Source of the DNA: Acidobacteriota bacterium | GTDB taxonomy: Bacteria > Acidobacteriota > Terriglobia > Acidiferrales > UBA7541 | Length of the DNA stretch: 64,000 nucleotides | Assembly: GCA_003223215.1 (NCBI GenBank) | Contig: QHYH01000098.1 | Coordinates: 99,616 to 163,615, forward strand | Direction: 5' to 3' | Shown: positions 17,577 through 26,488 of the stretch, in pieces | Layout: each line of letters opens with the position of its first letter | Position numbering within the stretch: the stretch's first letter is position 1 | Notes under the pieces: model-generated | Databases searched by the model: none | Told to the model about the DNA's origin: nothing | Seen by the model: the letters and a program-made list of their open reading frames with translations, nothing else | Made by a program: the position numbers and the translations under genes

Positions 17577-18680
17577 CTAAGCCCTCTGTGCCGAAAGCGC
17601 CTCGACGTCAATAGTCAGCCGCGCGAGCCGCTCGCGATGAAAAGTTGCATCACCAAACATGGTCTCGGAAGCTTTCGCGCGCCGGTAATACAGGTGAAGG
17701 TCGTTTTCCCAGGTGAAGCCCATGCCTCCGTGAACTTGGATTCCGCGATTGCTCACCGTGCGGCTCGCGTCGCTCGCGTAAAGCTTGGCGATGGAAACAG
17801 CAGCGGCGGCATCCGGAGCGTGGTGCTCGAGAGCCCAGGCCGCGTAGTAAACCGCGGAACGGGCGCTCTCCGTTTCGAGGTACATGTCGGCGCACTGGTG
17901 CTGCACGGCCTGAAAAATGCCAATGGGTTTGCCGAACTGTTTGCGCGTTTTCGCGTATTCCACGGTGATATCGAGCGTGCGGTGCATTCCGCCTACCATT
18001 TCGGCGGCAAGGGCGGCCGTGGCGATAGCACGGGGCCTCGACAAGGCGGTGGTTTCACCAAGCTTTTCTGCCGGTGTGTTGTCGAATTGTAAGGAATAAA
18101 GTTTGCGAGTGAGGTCCATGCCGTGCATCGGCTCGACTCGGATGCCCGGTGCTTTCGAATCGACGAGGAAAACACCGTTTCGAGCGACAACCAAAATCCA
18201 ATCGGCAACGGCGGCGTCCGGGACAAACAACTTTTCGCCTTGCAACCTGTCGTCGATGGCTGTTAGGCGCACGTCGGCAAGGTCCCAGCTCCCTTCAGCC
18301 TCAAGAAATGCGACTGTCGAGCGCCGCTCTCCACGGCAGATAGGCGCGAGGTGCTTCTTTTTTTGATCTTTTGTGGCGAGGGCGTCCACGAGAGCTCCCG
18401 CCATGACTACGCTGGAGAAAAAAGGGCCCGGAAGCAGCGCGCGGCCGGCTTCTTCCATCAACAAGATCAGCTCGACAATGCCAAGGCCGACACCGCCCAA
18501 TTCTTCCGGGAAAATAATACCGGTGTAACCCTGTTCGGCAAGCTTGGCCCACAATTTCGCATCAAATGCGGTGTCGGTCTCCATAAGACGACGGACTTCC
18601 GCGATGGGGCACTCGCCCGCGAAGAATTTACGGGCGCTGTCGCGAAGGAATTCCTGGTTTTCATTCAATCCAAATTGCAT
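17577..18680 (-). CDS. Acyl-CoA dehydrogenase, second of an adjacent pair
   Basis: The frame is open to 18848, but ATG 18680 (MQFGLNENQEFLRDSARKFF) is the family start, 10 bases after the stop of the preceding dehydrogenase gene. The 367-residue product has the N-terminal helical domain (GYTGIIFPEELGGVGLG), a shorter and diverged middle beta domain, and the C-terminal helical bundle (YAKTRKQFGKPIGIFQAVQH, then NRGIQVHGGMGFTWENDLHL). The middle domain lacks the usual T-E-P-x-x-G-S-D stretch. Closely paired, unequal dehydrogenases like this one and its neighbour are known to form alpha2beta2 heterotetramers in Mycobacterium FadE systems. I infer the same here; its FAD-site completeness needs a structural check. 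Confidence 0.88.
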   Translation of the reverse strand: MQFGLNENQEFLRDSARKFFAGECPIAEVRRLMETDTAFDAKLWAKLAEQGYTGIIFPEELGGVGLGIVELILLMEEAGRALLPGPFFSSVVMAGALVDALATKDQKKKHLAPICRGERRSTVAFLEAEGSWDLADVRLTAIDDRLQGEKLFVPDAAVADWILVVARNGVFLVDSKAPGIRVEPMHGMDLTRKLYSLQFDNTPAEKLGETTALSRPRAIATAALAAEMVGGMHRTLDITVEYAKTRKQFGKPIGIFQAVQHQCADMYLETESARSAVYYAAWALEHHAPDAAAAVSIAKLYASDASRTVSNRGIQVHGGMGFTWENDLHLYYRRAKASETMFGDATFHRERLARLTIDVEALSAQRA

Positions 18681-18690
18681 GGCAAGATCC

Positions 18691-19878
18691 TCAATAACTT
18701 CGTGGCAGACCGAGGACGAAGTGCCCGATGATGTTGCGCTGGACTTCGGAAGTACCGGCTTCGATGGTATTTCCGCGCGAACGGAGATAACCGTAGGACC
18801 AGATGCCTTTGTCAATGGCGCGGGCGTCGCCGCCGGCCAGTTGGCCATAGGGTCCCAGCAGTTCCTGGGCGAGCTGTTGCAGGCGCTGGTTGAGTTCGCT
18901 CCAGAACAGTTTTTGAATGGAGCCCTCCGGACCAGGTGCGCCCGCAGCTGTGATGCGGCTGAAGGCGCGCAACTGGTTCAAGCGCATGATTTCGACTTCG
19001 GCATAGCATTGAGCGAGTTTTTGCCGAAGGACGGGATCCTGCGACGCCGGCCGGCCATTGTGCTCGGTGACCCGCGAGAGTTCGATCAAGCGGTTGATAT
19101 TGCGCTTGAAAATCAGGATGAGACGCGCGCCGTAAGCTCCGCGCTCGTGCATGAGGGTGCTAACAGCTACGTTCCAGCCATCGTTCACCTTGCCGAGAAC
19201 GTTCTCCGCTGGAACATGCACATCGCGGAGGAAAATCTCGTTGAATTCGCTCTCGCCGGTCATCTGTCGCAAAGGGCGAACCGCGACGCCGGGTGATTTC
19301 ATATCGACAAGAAGAACTGTGAGACCTTTGTGTTTGGGAGCCGTTGGGTCCGTGCGCACGACGAGCTCACACCAATCTCCCACCCAGCCGTAGCTGGTCC
19401 ATACTTTCTGACCATTGACGATATAGTGTCCATCCTCAAGCCGGGCTTCGGTTTGCAGCGCGGCAAGGTCAGATCCCGCATTCGGTTCGGAAAAACCCTG
19501 GCACCAAATCTCTTCCGCGCTGAGAATCTTCGGAATGAAGCGCTTTTTCTGAGCGCCGGTTCCGTAAGCGATGATCGTTGGGCCGATCAGGCCCAGACCG
19601 AGAGCATTGGCCATCGGCGGGGCTTCAAGACGCGCCATTTCTTCCCAGAACATCGCTTGCTGCATCAATGTGGCGCCGCGGCCACCATATTCTTTGGGCC
19701 AGGAAACTGCCGCCCAACCGCCTTCATGAAGTTTTCGCTGCCAGGCCCTCAAGTACGGGAAGGATTCCTCCAGCGGCTTTTCGCGCCATTCGGCCCGGTC
19801 CTTGGGAACGTTGGCCTGCAACCAGGCGCGGAACTCGTCGCGAAAGGCGAGGTCTTCCGGAGTGAGGTTCAAATCCAT
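18691..19878 (-). CDS. Acyl-CoA dehydrogenase, first of an adjacent pair
   Basis: ATG 19878 (MDLNLTPEDLAFRDEFRAWL) follows GCAGGAA; the ORF extends 11 codons further up. The 395-residue protein is complete: AAVSWPKEYGGRG, then CQGFSEPNAGSDLAALQTEA (the FAD/substrate loop), GHYIVNGQKVWTSYG, NDGWNVAVSTLMHERG, and the C-terminal RGNTIEAGTSEVQRNIIGHF, which carries the usual region of the catalytic Glu. It belongs to the FadE17/FadE-type long or branched substrate group. It lies 39 bases after the ligase gene's stop and 10 bases before the second dehydrogenase, so ligase, dehydrogenase pair and FadJ form one likely operon. Confidence 0.92.
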   Translation of the reverse strand: MDLNLTPEDLAFRDEFRAWLQANVPKDRAEWREKPLEESFPYLRAWQRKLHEGGWAAVSWPKEYGGRGATLMQQAMFWEEMARLEAPPMANALGLGLIGPTIIAYGTGAQKKRFIPKILSAEEIWCQGFSEPNAGSDLAALQTEARLEDGHYIVNGQKVWTSYGWVGDWCELVVRTDPTAPKHKGLTVLLVDMKSPGVAVRPLRQMTGESEFNEIFLRDVHVPAENVLGKVNDGWNVAVSTLMHERGAYGARLILIFKRNINRLIELSRVTEHNGRPASQDPVLRQKLAQCYAEVEIMRLNQLRAFSRITAAGAPGPEGSIQKLFWSELNQRLQQLAQELLGPYGQLAGGDARAIDKGIWSYGYLRSRGNTIEAGTSEVQRNIIGHFVLGLPRSY

Positions 19879-19917
19879 TTTTTCCTGCGCTCCTTTGTTT
19901 TCACCGCGCAACGCGGG

Positions 19918-21597
19918 CTAGTCGTTTCGCGCAGCTTGCTTCGCCGCAGTCTCAGGAGAACTACTCCGCGGCTCTGACGACGCGTCGCTTGTTCCCGGCG
20001 AGGAAAACTCCGGGCGAATCGTATCTCTGCCGTGCCAATATTTCTTTCGCAAATCTCTTTTCAAGATTTTTCCAGTGCCTGTTCTTGGCAAGCTCTCCAG
20101 GTACTCGACCGAGCGCGGGCACTTGTAATGGGCGAGCCGCGCACGGCAATGATCGATGAGCTCGCTCTCATTGGCGCGGGCGCCCGGCTTTAGCACTACC
20201 AGCGCCTTCGGCACTTCTCCCCAGGTCGCGTCCGGCACAGGCAAAACCGCGGCTTCCAGAACCGCCGGGTGCGAAAGAAGAACTTTCTCCACTTCGAGTG
20301 ACGAAACGTTCTCGCCGCCGCTGACAATGATGTCCTTTTTGCGATCGACAATGAGGATGTAGCCTTCCTTGTTCCAGGTGGCCATGTCGCCGGTGTGAAA
20401 CCACCCGCCACGGAGCACTTCCGTCGTTGCTTCGGGCTGCCTCCAATAACCTTCGAGGACGCCATCGGTACGGGCAATGATTTCACCCATCGAATGTCCG
20501 TCGCGCGGCACATCCTGGTCGTTCGCGTCAACGACGCGTAGTTCGACGCCGGGAATGGCGTAACCGGTCATCGACTGCCCGACATATCGCTGCTCGCCTT
20601 CCCAGTGAACTTCCGGCTTCATGGGAGAGATGGTCAACACCGGCGCGGTTTCCGTCAGGCCGTATCCTGAAAAACAGGCGCAGCCCAGGTTTTCTTCCAC
20701 TTCGCGGATTAAAGTGGGTGACGACGCGGCGCCGCCGAGGGTAACTCGCTTCAAGCTACTCAAGTCATACTTCGAACGCTCCGGACAATTCACCAGGGCG
20801 GTGGCCATGGCCGGGACCAGGCTGCAATGGTGGACACGCTCGGCTTCGATGAGCCGAAAAACTTCGAGCGGGTCGAATTTCTGAATCATGACGTGCCTGC
20901 CGCCAAGCAGCGTCAGAAAGTGGGCGACGCCCCAGCCGTTGGCATGAAAGAGCGGAATGGTGTGCAGTTCTACGGATTCATTGTCGGTGTGCAGAGCCAA
21001 AGTAGCGTTGAGGGCGTGCAAGTAGATGTTTCGGTGCGTCAGCATCACCCCCTTGGGCTCGGCGCTGGTACCGCTGGTGTAAAAGAGCTCGGCAAGAGAG
21101 TTTTCATCGACCTGCATGATGTCAGCGCGATACGCGGGAGCGCTGGAAAGGAGCGCCTCGAAGTTAGGCGCGGAGGTCCAACCGGCTTGAGGGACGCTGT
21201 CGAGAGAGTAGAAGGTTTTGACAGTTGTAAGTTTGGAGCGAAAAGATTCGACCAATTCGAGGAAATGGCACTGCAGGAAGAGCACGCACGCGCCGGAGTC
21301 ATTCAGGATATAAGCAAGCTCTTGCGGAGCAAGCCGAATGTTCAGCGGCAACAGAACGGCTCCCGCTTCGACGACACCGTAATAAGCTTCGAGCAGGCGA
21401 TGGCAGTTGGTGCTCAGAAAGGCCACGCGGTCGCCAGGCCGAACGCCGGATTCACGCAAGGCGCCTGCAAGCCGGCCTACGCGCGCGGCAAATTGCGTGT
21501 AGGTAAACCGCTCTTTTCCACACACCACTGCGGTTCGTTGCGGATACTGCTGCTCGGCGTAGCGGAGAAAGCGAATCGGTGTCAGCGGAACGTTCAT
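19918..21597 (-). CDS. AMP-forming acyl-CoA ligase
   Basis: The 559-residue protein has the adenylate-forming order: AELFYTSGTSAEPKGVMLTH (P-loop, about residues 170-190), SGYGLTETAPVLTIS (A5), GWFHTGDMATWNKEGYILIV (A7), DRKKDIIVSGGENVSSLEVE (A8 hinge) and PRTGTGKILKRDLRKKYW with the catalytic Lys (A10). It activates a carboxylic acid with ATP to acyl-AMP and then acyl-CoA. The closest families by eye are medium- to long-chain fatty acyl or DMP-type ligases; the chain length cannot be told. A 30-residue Ser/Glu-rich tail follows A10. ATG 21597 lies 18 bases after the SDR stop, so it is co-transcribed with the SDR. Confidence 0.94.
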   Translation of the reverse strand: MNVPLTPIRFLRYAEQQYPQRTAVVCGKERFTYTQFAARVGRLAGALRESGVRPGDRVAFLSTNCHRLLEAYYGVVEAGAVLLPLNIRLAPQELAYILNDSGACVLFLQCHFLELVESFRSKLTTVKTFYSLDSVPQAGWTSAPNFEALLSSAPAYRADIMQVDENSLAELFYTSGTSAEPKGVMLTHRNIYLHALNATLALHTDNESVELHTIPLFHANGWGVAHFLTLLGGRHVMIQKFDPLEVFRLIEAERVHHCSLVPAMATALVNCPERSKYDLSSLKRVTLGGAASSPTLIREVEENLGCACFSGYGLTETAPVLTISPMKPEVHWEGEQRYVGQSMTGYAIPGVELRVVDANDQDVPRDGHSMGEIIARTDGVLEGYWRQPEATTEVLRGGWFHTGDMATWNKEGYILIVDRKKDIIVSGGENVSSLEVEKVLLSHPAVLEAAVLPVPDATWGEVPKALVVLKPGARANESELIDHCRARLAHYKCPRSVEYLESLPRTGTGKILKRDLRKKYWHGRDTIRPEFSSPGTSDASSEPRSSSPETAAKQAARND

Positions 21598-21615
21598 CGC
21601 CGGTGGCGCCTGGGG

Positions 21616-22422
21616 TCAGGCGGTTTGCCCTCCGTCAACCACTAATACATGCCCGGTGACAAAATTGGAAGCATCCGAGGCAAGAAAAACGGCGGCGCCC
21701 TTCAAGTCATGGTCGCTGCCAAAGCGGCCAAGAGGAATTTTCTTCAGAAAGGCGTCCCGATTCCTTTCGATCATCACCTCGGACATACGCGTGGGAAACC
21801 ACCCAGGGGCGATGGCGTTCACCTGGATGTTGTGAATGCCCCACTTACAGGCCAGATCCTTGGTAAAGGCGATGACACCGCCTTTGCTGGCGTGATACCC
21901 AATGGCCTGAAACTCCGCCGGCGCACCTCGCATGCCCGCTACCGAGGCCATGTTAATAATCTTCCCGCGGCGTTGCCGCACCATGAATCTTCCGACGGCC
22001 TGAGAAAACAGGAATGTGCCGGTCAGATTCGTCTCGATGACTTTGTTCCAATGCTCCAAGCGCATTTCCTCAACGGGGGCGCCCCAGGCGGTACCGGCAT
22101 TGTTGATCAACACGTCGATGCGGCCGAACTCGGAAGCAGCTTGCTGCACAACATCGCGAATTTGGTCCAGATCCTTGACGTCGCAGGCAAGTGCCAGCGT
22201 TTTGACGCCGAGTTGTTTTAACTCTTCAGCGGCTTGCTCGCAGCGTTCTTTCTTGCGCGCGCAAAGCACCAGGTTTGCCCCCATTTCTGCCAGGCCCTCG
22301 GCCATTTGGCGTCCGAGGCCGATCGAGCCTCCGGTGATGATGGCGACGCGCCCAGACAGATCGAAAAGCTTCTTGGTATTCACCCGGATGCCTTGACTTG
22401 AAGCGGTCTTCTTCGCAAGCAC
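21616..22422 (-). CDS. Short-chain dehydrogenase/reductase (classical SDR)
   Basis: Motifs: IITGGSIGLGRQMAEGLAEM (TGxxxGxG cofactor site), LACDVKD, LINNAGTAWG (NNAG), NMASVAGMRG (catalytic Ser in the M-A-S stretch), and YHASKGGV (catalytic YxxxK), then NAIAPGWFPTRM. Length 268 is normal. The C-terminus VTGHVLVVDGGQTA fits the gluconate 5-dehydrogenase/3-ketoacyl reductase group. The first codon is GTG 22422; a GTG 13 codons later (22383) is also possible. As the first gene of the ligase-dehydrogenase-FadJ transcript, it probably acts on a hydroxy or keto group of the same substrate. Confidence 0.9.
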   Translation of the reverse strand: MLAKKTASSQGIRVNTKKLFDLSGRVAIITGGSIGLGRQMAEGLAEMGANLVLCARKKERCEQAAEELKQLGVKTLALACDVKDLDQIRDVVQQAASEFGRIDVLINNAGTAWGAPVEEMRLEHWNKVIETNLTGTFLFSQAVGRFMVRQRRGKIINMASVAGMRGAPAEFQAIGYHASKGGVIAFTKDLACKWGIHNIQVNAIAPGWFPTRMSEVMIERNRDAFLKKIPLGRFGSDHDLKGAAVFLASDASNFVTGHVLVVDGGQTA

Positions 22423-22510
22423 TCTGCAATTTTCATGTCAATGGCAATCCTGGCGACGCAGCGTTCTCATCCGCTGTCCGTGCCTGCGGCTAAGCCGCTC
22501 GGTTGCTCGT

Positions 22511-25500
22511 TCAGAAAGTAAGCCGCAGACCCAGCTGAATTTCTCGTTTTGGAAATGCCGACGTAAAGCCGAGCGGTTGGCTCGGCGATAAGAACCTGCT
22601 TCCATGTACGTTGAAAGTGGTGAAGCCCGGCGCAAAGCCGAAAAGGGGCCCCACTTCGTTGTTTACGCTGGCAAAATTCGTGTGGTTCGCGATGTTGAAC
22701 CCTTCCGCGGTGAGCAATAGTGTGGCCTTTTCCTGGATTTTGTGATGCCAGCTCAGGCGCATGTCGAAGGCGGTGTAGCTCGGCCCGAGGCCGGTGTCGC
22801 GGCCAGCGCCAATAGGCCGCTGGTTGGTGGTGTGATTATTTCCGTTGACCTCGCCGCCCGCAAGCAGGTTGAAGGGGTGCCCGCTGTTGTAAGAGAAGAT
22901 CGGAGCGAGCTGGAAGCCCGAGATGACCGGGCTCTTCCACGGGCTATCAAACACGCCGGCGATGACCACTTTATGGCGCTCATCGAACGCCGAGAGGCCG
23001 CGGTCCAGGCCCAGATTGGTCGGGTCCTGCGGTCCGTAGTCACTGTTGAAATCCGTGGAGGTGTCGAAACCTTTGCTGTAGGTGTAATTCCCCAAAAGCG
23101 TGAAGGAATTGCTGAAGCGCTTCTTAACTTCCAGGATTCCCCCCTCGTAAAGCGCCGACGCTGCAGCCGTGTACTGGTTGTTCTGCACAATCAACGGGTT
23201 CACAAAACAGGCGAAAGGATTTGCGCACGGGTAGCCGGCGGTAAGGACACTCTTGCCTGCGTTGGGGCCGCTGACAATTACCTCTTGGCCACCGAGCGGG
23301 TCGGCCGGCGCTGCGCAGGTCTGCTGCCCCGAGGGAGGCACACACCCATTCCAGTTGCGGTACTGGATGATCTTTCCATTCGCGAGCGGCGCAGCTGTGA
23401 ACGGTGCTTGCAGGAGGTTAGTGTCAATCGCGACTGGGAGCCGGAGCGTGTGCGAGTATATACCGCTCAGAGAGATGGAGAAGCCGGCAGCGATTTCACG
23501 TTCAATGCCCAACGAAGCTTGCTGCGAGTAGGGCGGCTTATAGTTCGGCGGATTGCTGAATAGCACGGTCAGCGGCGAAAGCGGGCCGCTGTTCGCGACA
23601 AAGATACCGAACTTCGCTACGTCCGCGGGCGTGATGCAAGCGGCGTTGCCGGGCGCGGGAGTGGTGCATTGAATCAGCCCCTGAGCGAAGAGCCCCTGGA
23701 ACACTTGCGGGGCGGTTTGCAGCGTCGGGGCAAAGGGCGTTGGAGAGATCGGATCCACATAAATGGAAATAAACCGCAGGCAAGGGCTCGTGCCCGTCCC
23801 GGGAACGACCGCCACCGGTCCAAAACTTATACCGCATGTCCCCACGACGTTATTCACTTGATCGGGAACTTGGGATTTGTTGTTCTGGTTCTCCACAGTA
23901 CTGTAGTTTTTGTTCAGAACTCCCAAGCTCAGGTCCACCTGGGGAATCTGCGTATCGATGGGCCCGAAGAAAATCCCGTACCCGCCACGGATCACCGTCT
24001 TGTGGTTTTTGAACGGGTCCCAGGCAAAGGAAACGCGAGGCCCAACATCTTTGTAGTACGTGTTGAGAGGCAGATACCCGGAATCGACTTCGTAGCGAAG
24101 TCCGTAGTTGAGAGTAAAATTTGCGGCCATACGCCACGAATCCTGCAGGTAGACGGCAGTGTATGGCCGCGTATAAGCGGGGTAGTCGGCGTTCCCAAAA
24201 CCCTGCTGGAAGACCTGAGGCGCGCCGAAATTGGCGGACTGCAGAGAATTGAGCAGCGCGGAATTCACGGAAGAAGGAAGCTGACAGGCGACCGGCGTGG
24301 TCAGGCAAGGACTCAGCAGGTTTCCCGGCAAAGAGCCGAACACAAAACGGCCGGGGAAGAAAGTATGAGACTCGCTGTGATTCCCGCGGAGCAACTCGGA
24401 ACCGCCAAATCTCAAGGAGTGCGTCCCGCGGGCCAACGTAAAGTTGTCGGCAATCTCGGTGCGCCGGGTGATGGTGAAGTTTGGCAAGAAGATGTTGGTC
24501 CCCAGATTGTTGATGAATCCGAAGATTTGCAGTCCTACTTGTCCCGGCTCGTTGGGAATCACATTGAAGCTGTCGTAATTCCACTGGATCCGGAACTCGT
24601 TCTGCGTCTTCGCACTAAACGTGTGGTACCACCCGAGCTGAATGTTGTTGTCGTAATTGTGGATCGAGCTGCCCGCCGAAAAGCCTGTCAGGGATTGCAC
24701 ATCCGGGTTTTCCTCGAGATCGTGGCCATACCGATAGCTCAGATAGAGCTGGTTGTTTTCGCTAAAATGATGGTCCACGCGCCCCGAGGCAAGGTACTGG
24801 CGGGTGTTGTAGTTGAACACGCCTCCGTTGTTTTCAAACTGGTTTACCAGGAAGGCGCTCAAAGGAGAAGTAGCGGGATTGAGGGTCAAAGTTCCACCAA
24901 GAATCGCGGCGCAAGTGCCGGCGGGCACATTGGTGGTCGGATTAGGGGCGGGTAAGCCGAGTTTTGCCGCGACGGCAGCACCAACGGGGCCGCTCAGGCA
25001 AGGGACGCTGGGGTTGCCCGACTGAGTCGCCAGGGCCTCGAGCCCGCCAATAACCGGCTGTTGCGTGGCATCGGGACGAAGAGTGCTCGTGCTCGTCAGC
25101 AACGGCACGGCGTTTTGCGAGTTTTGCAGCAGGCCCTCGAACGAGCCGAATAAGAAGGTCTTGTCTTTCTTGATGGGAAATCCGAGCGTACCGCCGTATT
25201 GGTACCGGCTTAGGGAGTTTTTGATCGGGCTGCCGGTCGTGTCGGCCGCCAAAGGGTCGAACACTTGGCCGGGTTGCAGCGCCTGGCTGAAGGCAAAGGG
25301 ATCGCGCGCGTCCATTGCGTCGTTACGGAAATAGCTGTAGAGACCTCCATGCACTTCGTTGGTGCCTGATTTCGAGATAATGTTAATCGAGGCGCCGCTC
25401 GCACCGCCCAGGTCCGCGCCGTAGTTGCTGCGATTGACCTGGAACTCCTGGACAGCGTCTTGGCCGACGGTGAGGCGAACGCCACCCGAATCCCCATTGG

Positions 25501-26119
25501 CCTCGCCTCCGTCGACGGTGACGCTGTTGCCGCGGCCGTTACTGCCGTAAAAGGAGAGACCGCTTTGCGGCGTTTGCTTGACGCGAAAATCCTGATCGTC
25601 GGCTAGCCGCGTGGAATTGGAAACGCCCGGCATCAGCAATGTGAAGGTAAGGTAGTCGCGGCGGTCGATCGGCAGGTCGGCGATGTACGTCTGCGTAAGG
25701 GTATTCGCTTGGCTTCCTCTCTCGGTCTCGACGACGGGAGACTCGGCACTCACTTCCACCTGCGACGACATTCCCGACAATTTGAGACGAAGGTCGAAGA
25801 CCAGCGTTTGCCCCACGGTCAAGACCACGCCGGCAGCTATCTCGGTTTGAAAACCCGCGTGTTCCACACTGACCTTGTAGCTTGAGGGGGGCAGGCCGGA
25901 CACGCGGTAGAAACCATGTTCGTCGGTCATCGCGCTGCGTTCCACGCCCTTCCCAGGATCCGTCGCCGTTACTTTCGCCTTCGGCACTCCGGCGCCGGTC
26001 GGATCGGTGACCGTTCCGGTCAGGTCCGCCGAGGCCCCCACACCCTGTGCAGGCGTTGCATGGCTACCGGGAAGCAAGTACGCCGCAAGGACCGCAACTG
26101 CTAACAAAGTCGACTTCAT
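22511..26119 (-). CDS. TonB-dependent receptor, Oar-like
   Basis: The 1202-residue protein has a signal peptide (MKSTLLAVAVLAAYLLPGSH), a carboxypeptidase-regulatory-like domain (about residues 30-115: DLTGTVTDPTGAGVPKAKVT, then GFYRVSGLPPSSYKVSVEHA), a plug (LPIDRRDYLTFTLLMPGV to SINIISKSGTNEVHGGLYSY) and a long 22-strand-type barrel ending in Phe (REIQLGLRLTF). Cys residues in loops are frequent. The type is abundant in Acidobacteria and is thought to take up large or glycan-derived substrates across the outer membrane; no ligand can be assigned. ATG 26119 follows GAGGAGCT. An operator-like palindrome lies about 200 bases upstream. No SusD-like gene adjoins it. Confidence 0.94.
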   Translation of the reverse strand: MKSTLLAVAVLAAYLLPGSHATPAQGVGASADLTGTVTDPTGAGVPKAKVTATDPGKGVERSAMTDEHGFYRVSGLPPSSYKVSVEHAGFQTEIAAGVVLTVGQTLVFDLRLKLSGMSSQVEVSAESPVVETERGSQANTLTQTYIADLPIDRRDYLTFTLLMPGVSNSTRLADDQDFRVKQTPQSGLSFYGSNGRGNSVTVDGGEANGDSGGVRLTVGQDAVQEFQVNRSNYGADLGGASGASINIISKSGTNEVHGGLYSYFRNDAMDARDPFAFSQALQPGQVFDPLAADTTGSPIKNSLSRYQYGGTLGFPIKKDKTFLFGSFEGLLQNSQNAVPLLTSTSTLRPDATQQPVIGGLEALATQSGNPSVPCLSGPVGAAVAAKLGLPAPNPTTNVPAGTCAAILGGTLTLNPATSPLSAFLVNQFENNGGVFNYNTRQYLASGRVDHHFSENNQLYLSYRYGHDLEENPDVQSLTGFSAGSSIHNYDNNIQLGWYHTFSAKTQNEFRIQWNYDSFNVIPNEPGQVGLQIFGFINNLGTNIFLPNFTITRRTEIADNFTLARGTHSLRFGGSELLRGNHSESHTFFPGRFVFGSLPGNLLSPCLTTPVACQLPSSVNSALLNSLQSANFGAPQVFQQGFGNADYPAYTRPYTAVYLQDSWRMAANFTLNYGLRYEVDSGYLPLNTYYKDVGPRVSFAWDPFKNHKTVIRGGYGIFFGPIDTQIPQVDLSLGVLNKNYSTVENQNNKSQVPDQVNNVVGTCGISFGPVAVVPGTGTSPCLRFISIYVDPISPTPFAPTLQTAPQVFQGLFAQGLIQCTTPAPGNAACITPADVAKFGIFVANSGPLSPLTVLFSNPPNYKPPYSQQASLGIEREIAAGFSISLSGIYSHTLRLPVAIDTNLLQAPFTAAPLANGKIIQYRNWNGCVPPSGQQTCAAPADPLGGQEVIVSGPNAGKSVLTAGYPCANPFACFVNPLIVQNNQYTAAASALYEGGILEVKKRFSNSFTLLGNYTYSKGFDTSTDFNSDYGPQDPTNLGLDRGLSAFDERHKVVIAGVFDSPWKSPVISGFQLAPIFSYNSGHPFNLLAGGEVNGNNHTTNQRPIGAGRDTGLGPSYTAFDMRLSWHHKIQEKATLLLTAEGFNIANHTNFASVNNEVGPLFGFAPGFTTFNVHGSRFLSPSQPLGFTSAFPKREIQLGLRLTF

Positions 26120-26320
26120 AGCTCCTCCTGGTTCATGAGGCGGCGAGACGCTGGTTTGTCGGGAATCCAGGCGTATCGTCCCCTATCCATTACCCTGCAC
26201 CAACGGCGGGCTCGAACTCTGCCGCCATGTCCTCGACTAGAATGGAAGCCCAACAACGAGCGGGGATCGGAGCGTCGCGAAGATTTCGATCCCGCGTTCC
26301 CGGGAAGAAGCATCCAAGAT

Positions 26321-26339
26321 TGTGATAGTCGGTATCACA
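26321..26339. promoter_or_regulatory. Operator-like palindrome upstream of the TonB receptor
   Basis: TGTGATA (26321-26327) and TATCACA (26333-26339) are perfect inverted arms around 5 bases. It lies between the TonB receptor start (26119) and the alcohol dehydrogenase stop (26489), with an AT-rich stretch on its receptor-distal side. The spacing differs from the CRP consensus. The rest of 26120-26488 shows no gene. Confidence 0.45.
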
Positions 26340-26488
26340 TTTTACGAACTAACGTCAATACGAAATTTAGAAACGGCGGAATTGCCAGAATCCGCGCACC
26401 TCGAAGCAGCTTCCGGTCGATCGACTTAGGCGAATTGACTGTCAAGTTTTTGAGACCCTGGACTCGAAACGCGCCGAAGAGGCCGCCC

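Noticed and set aside
23669..24955. Long open frame (428 codons) on the plus strand
   Set aside because: It is antisense to the TonB receptor, which has clear domain motifs; the plus-strand product has none.
26321..26339. CRP binding site
   Set aside because: The TGTGA and TCACA halves are 9 bases apart instead of 6.
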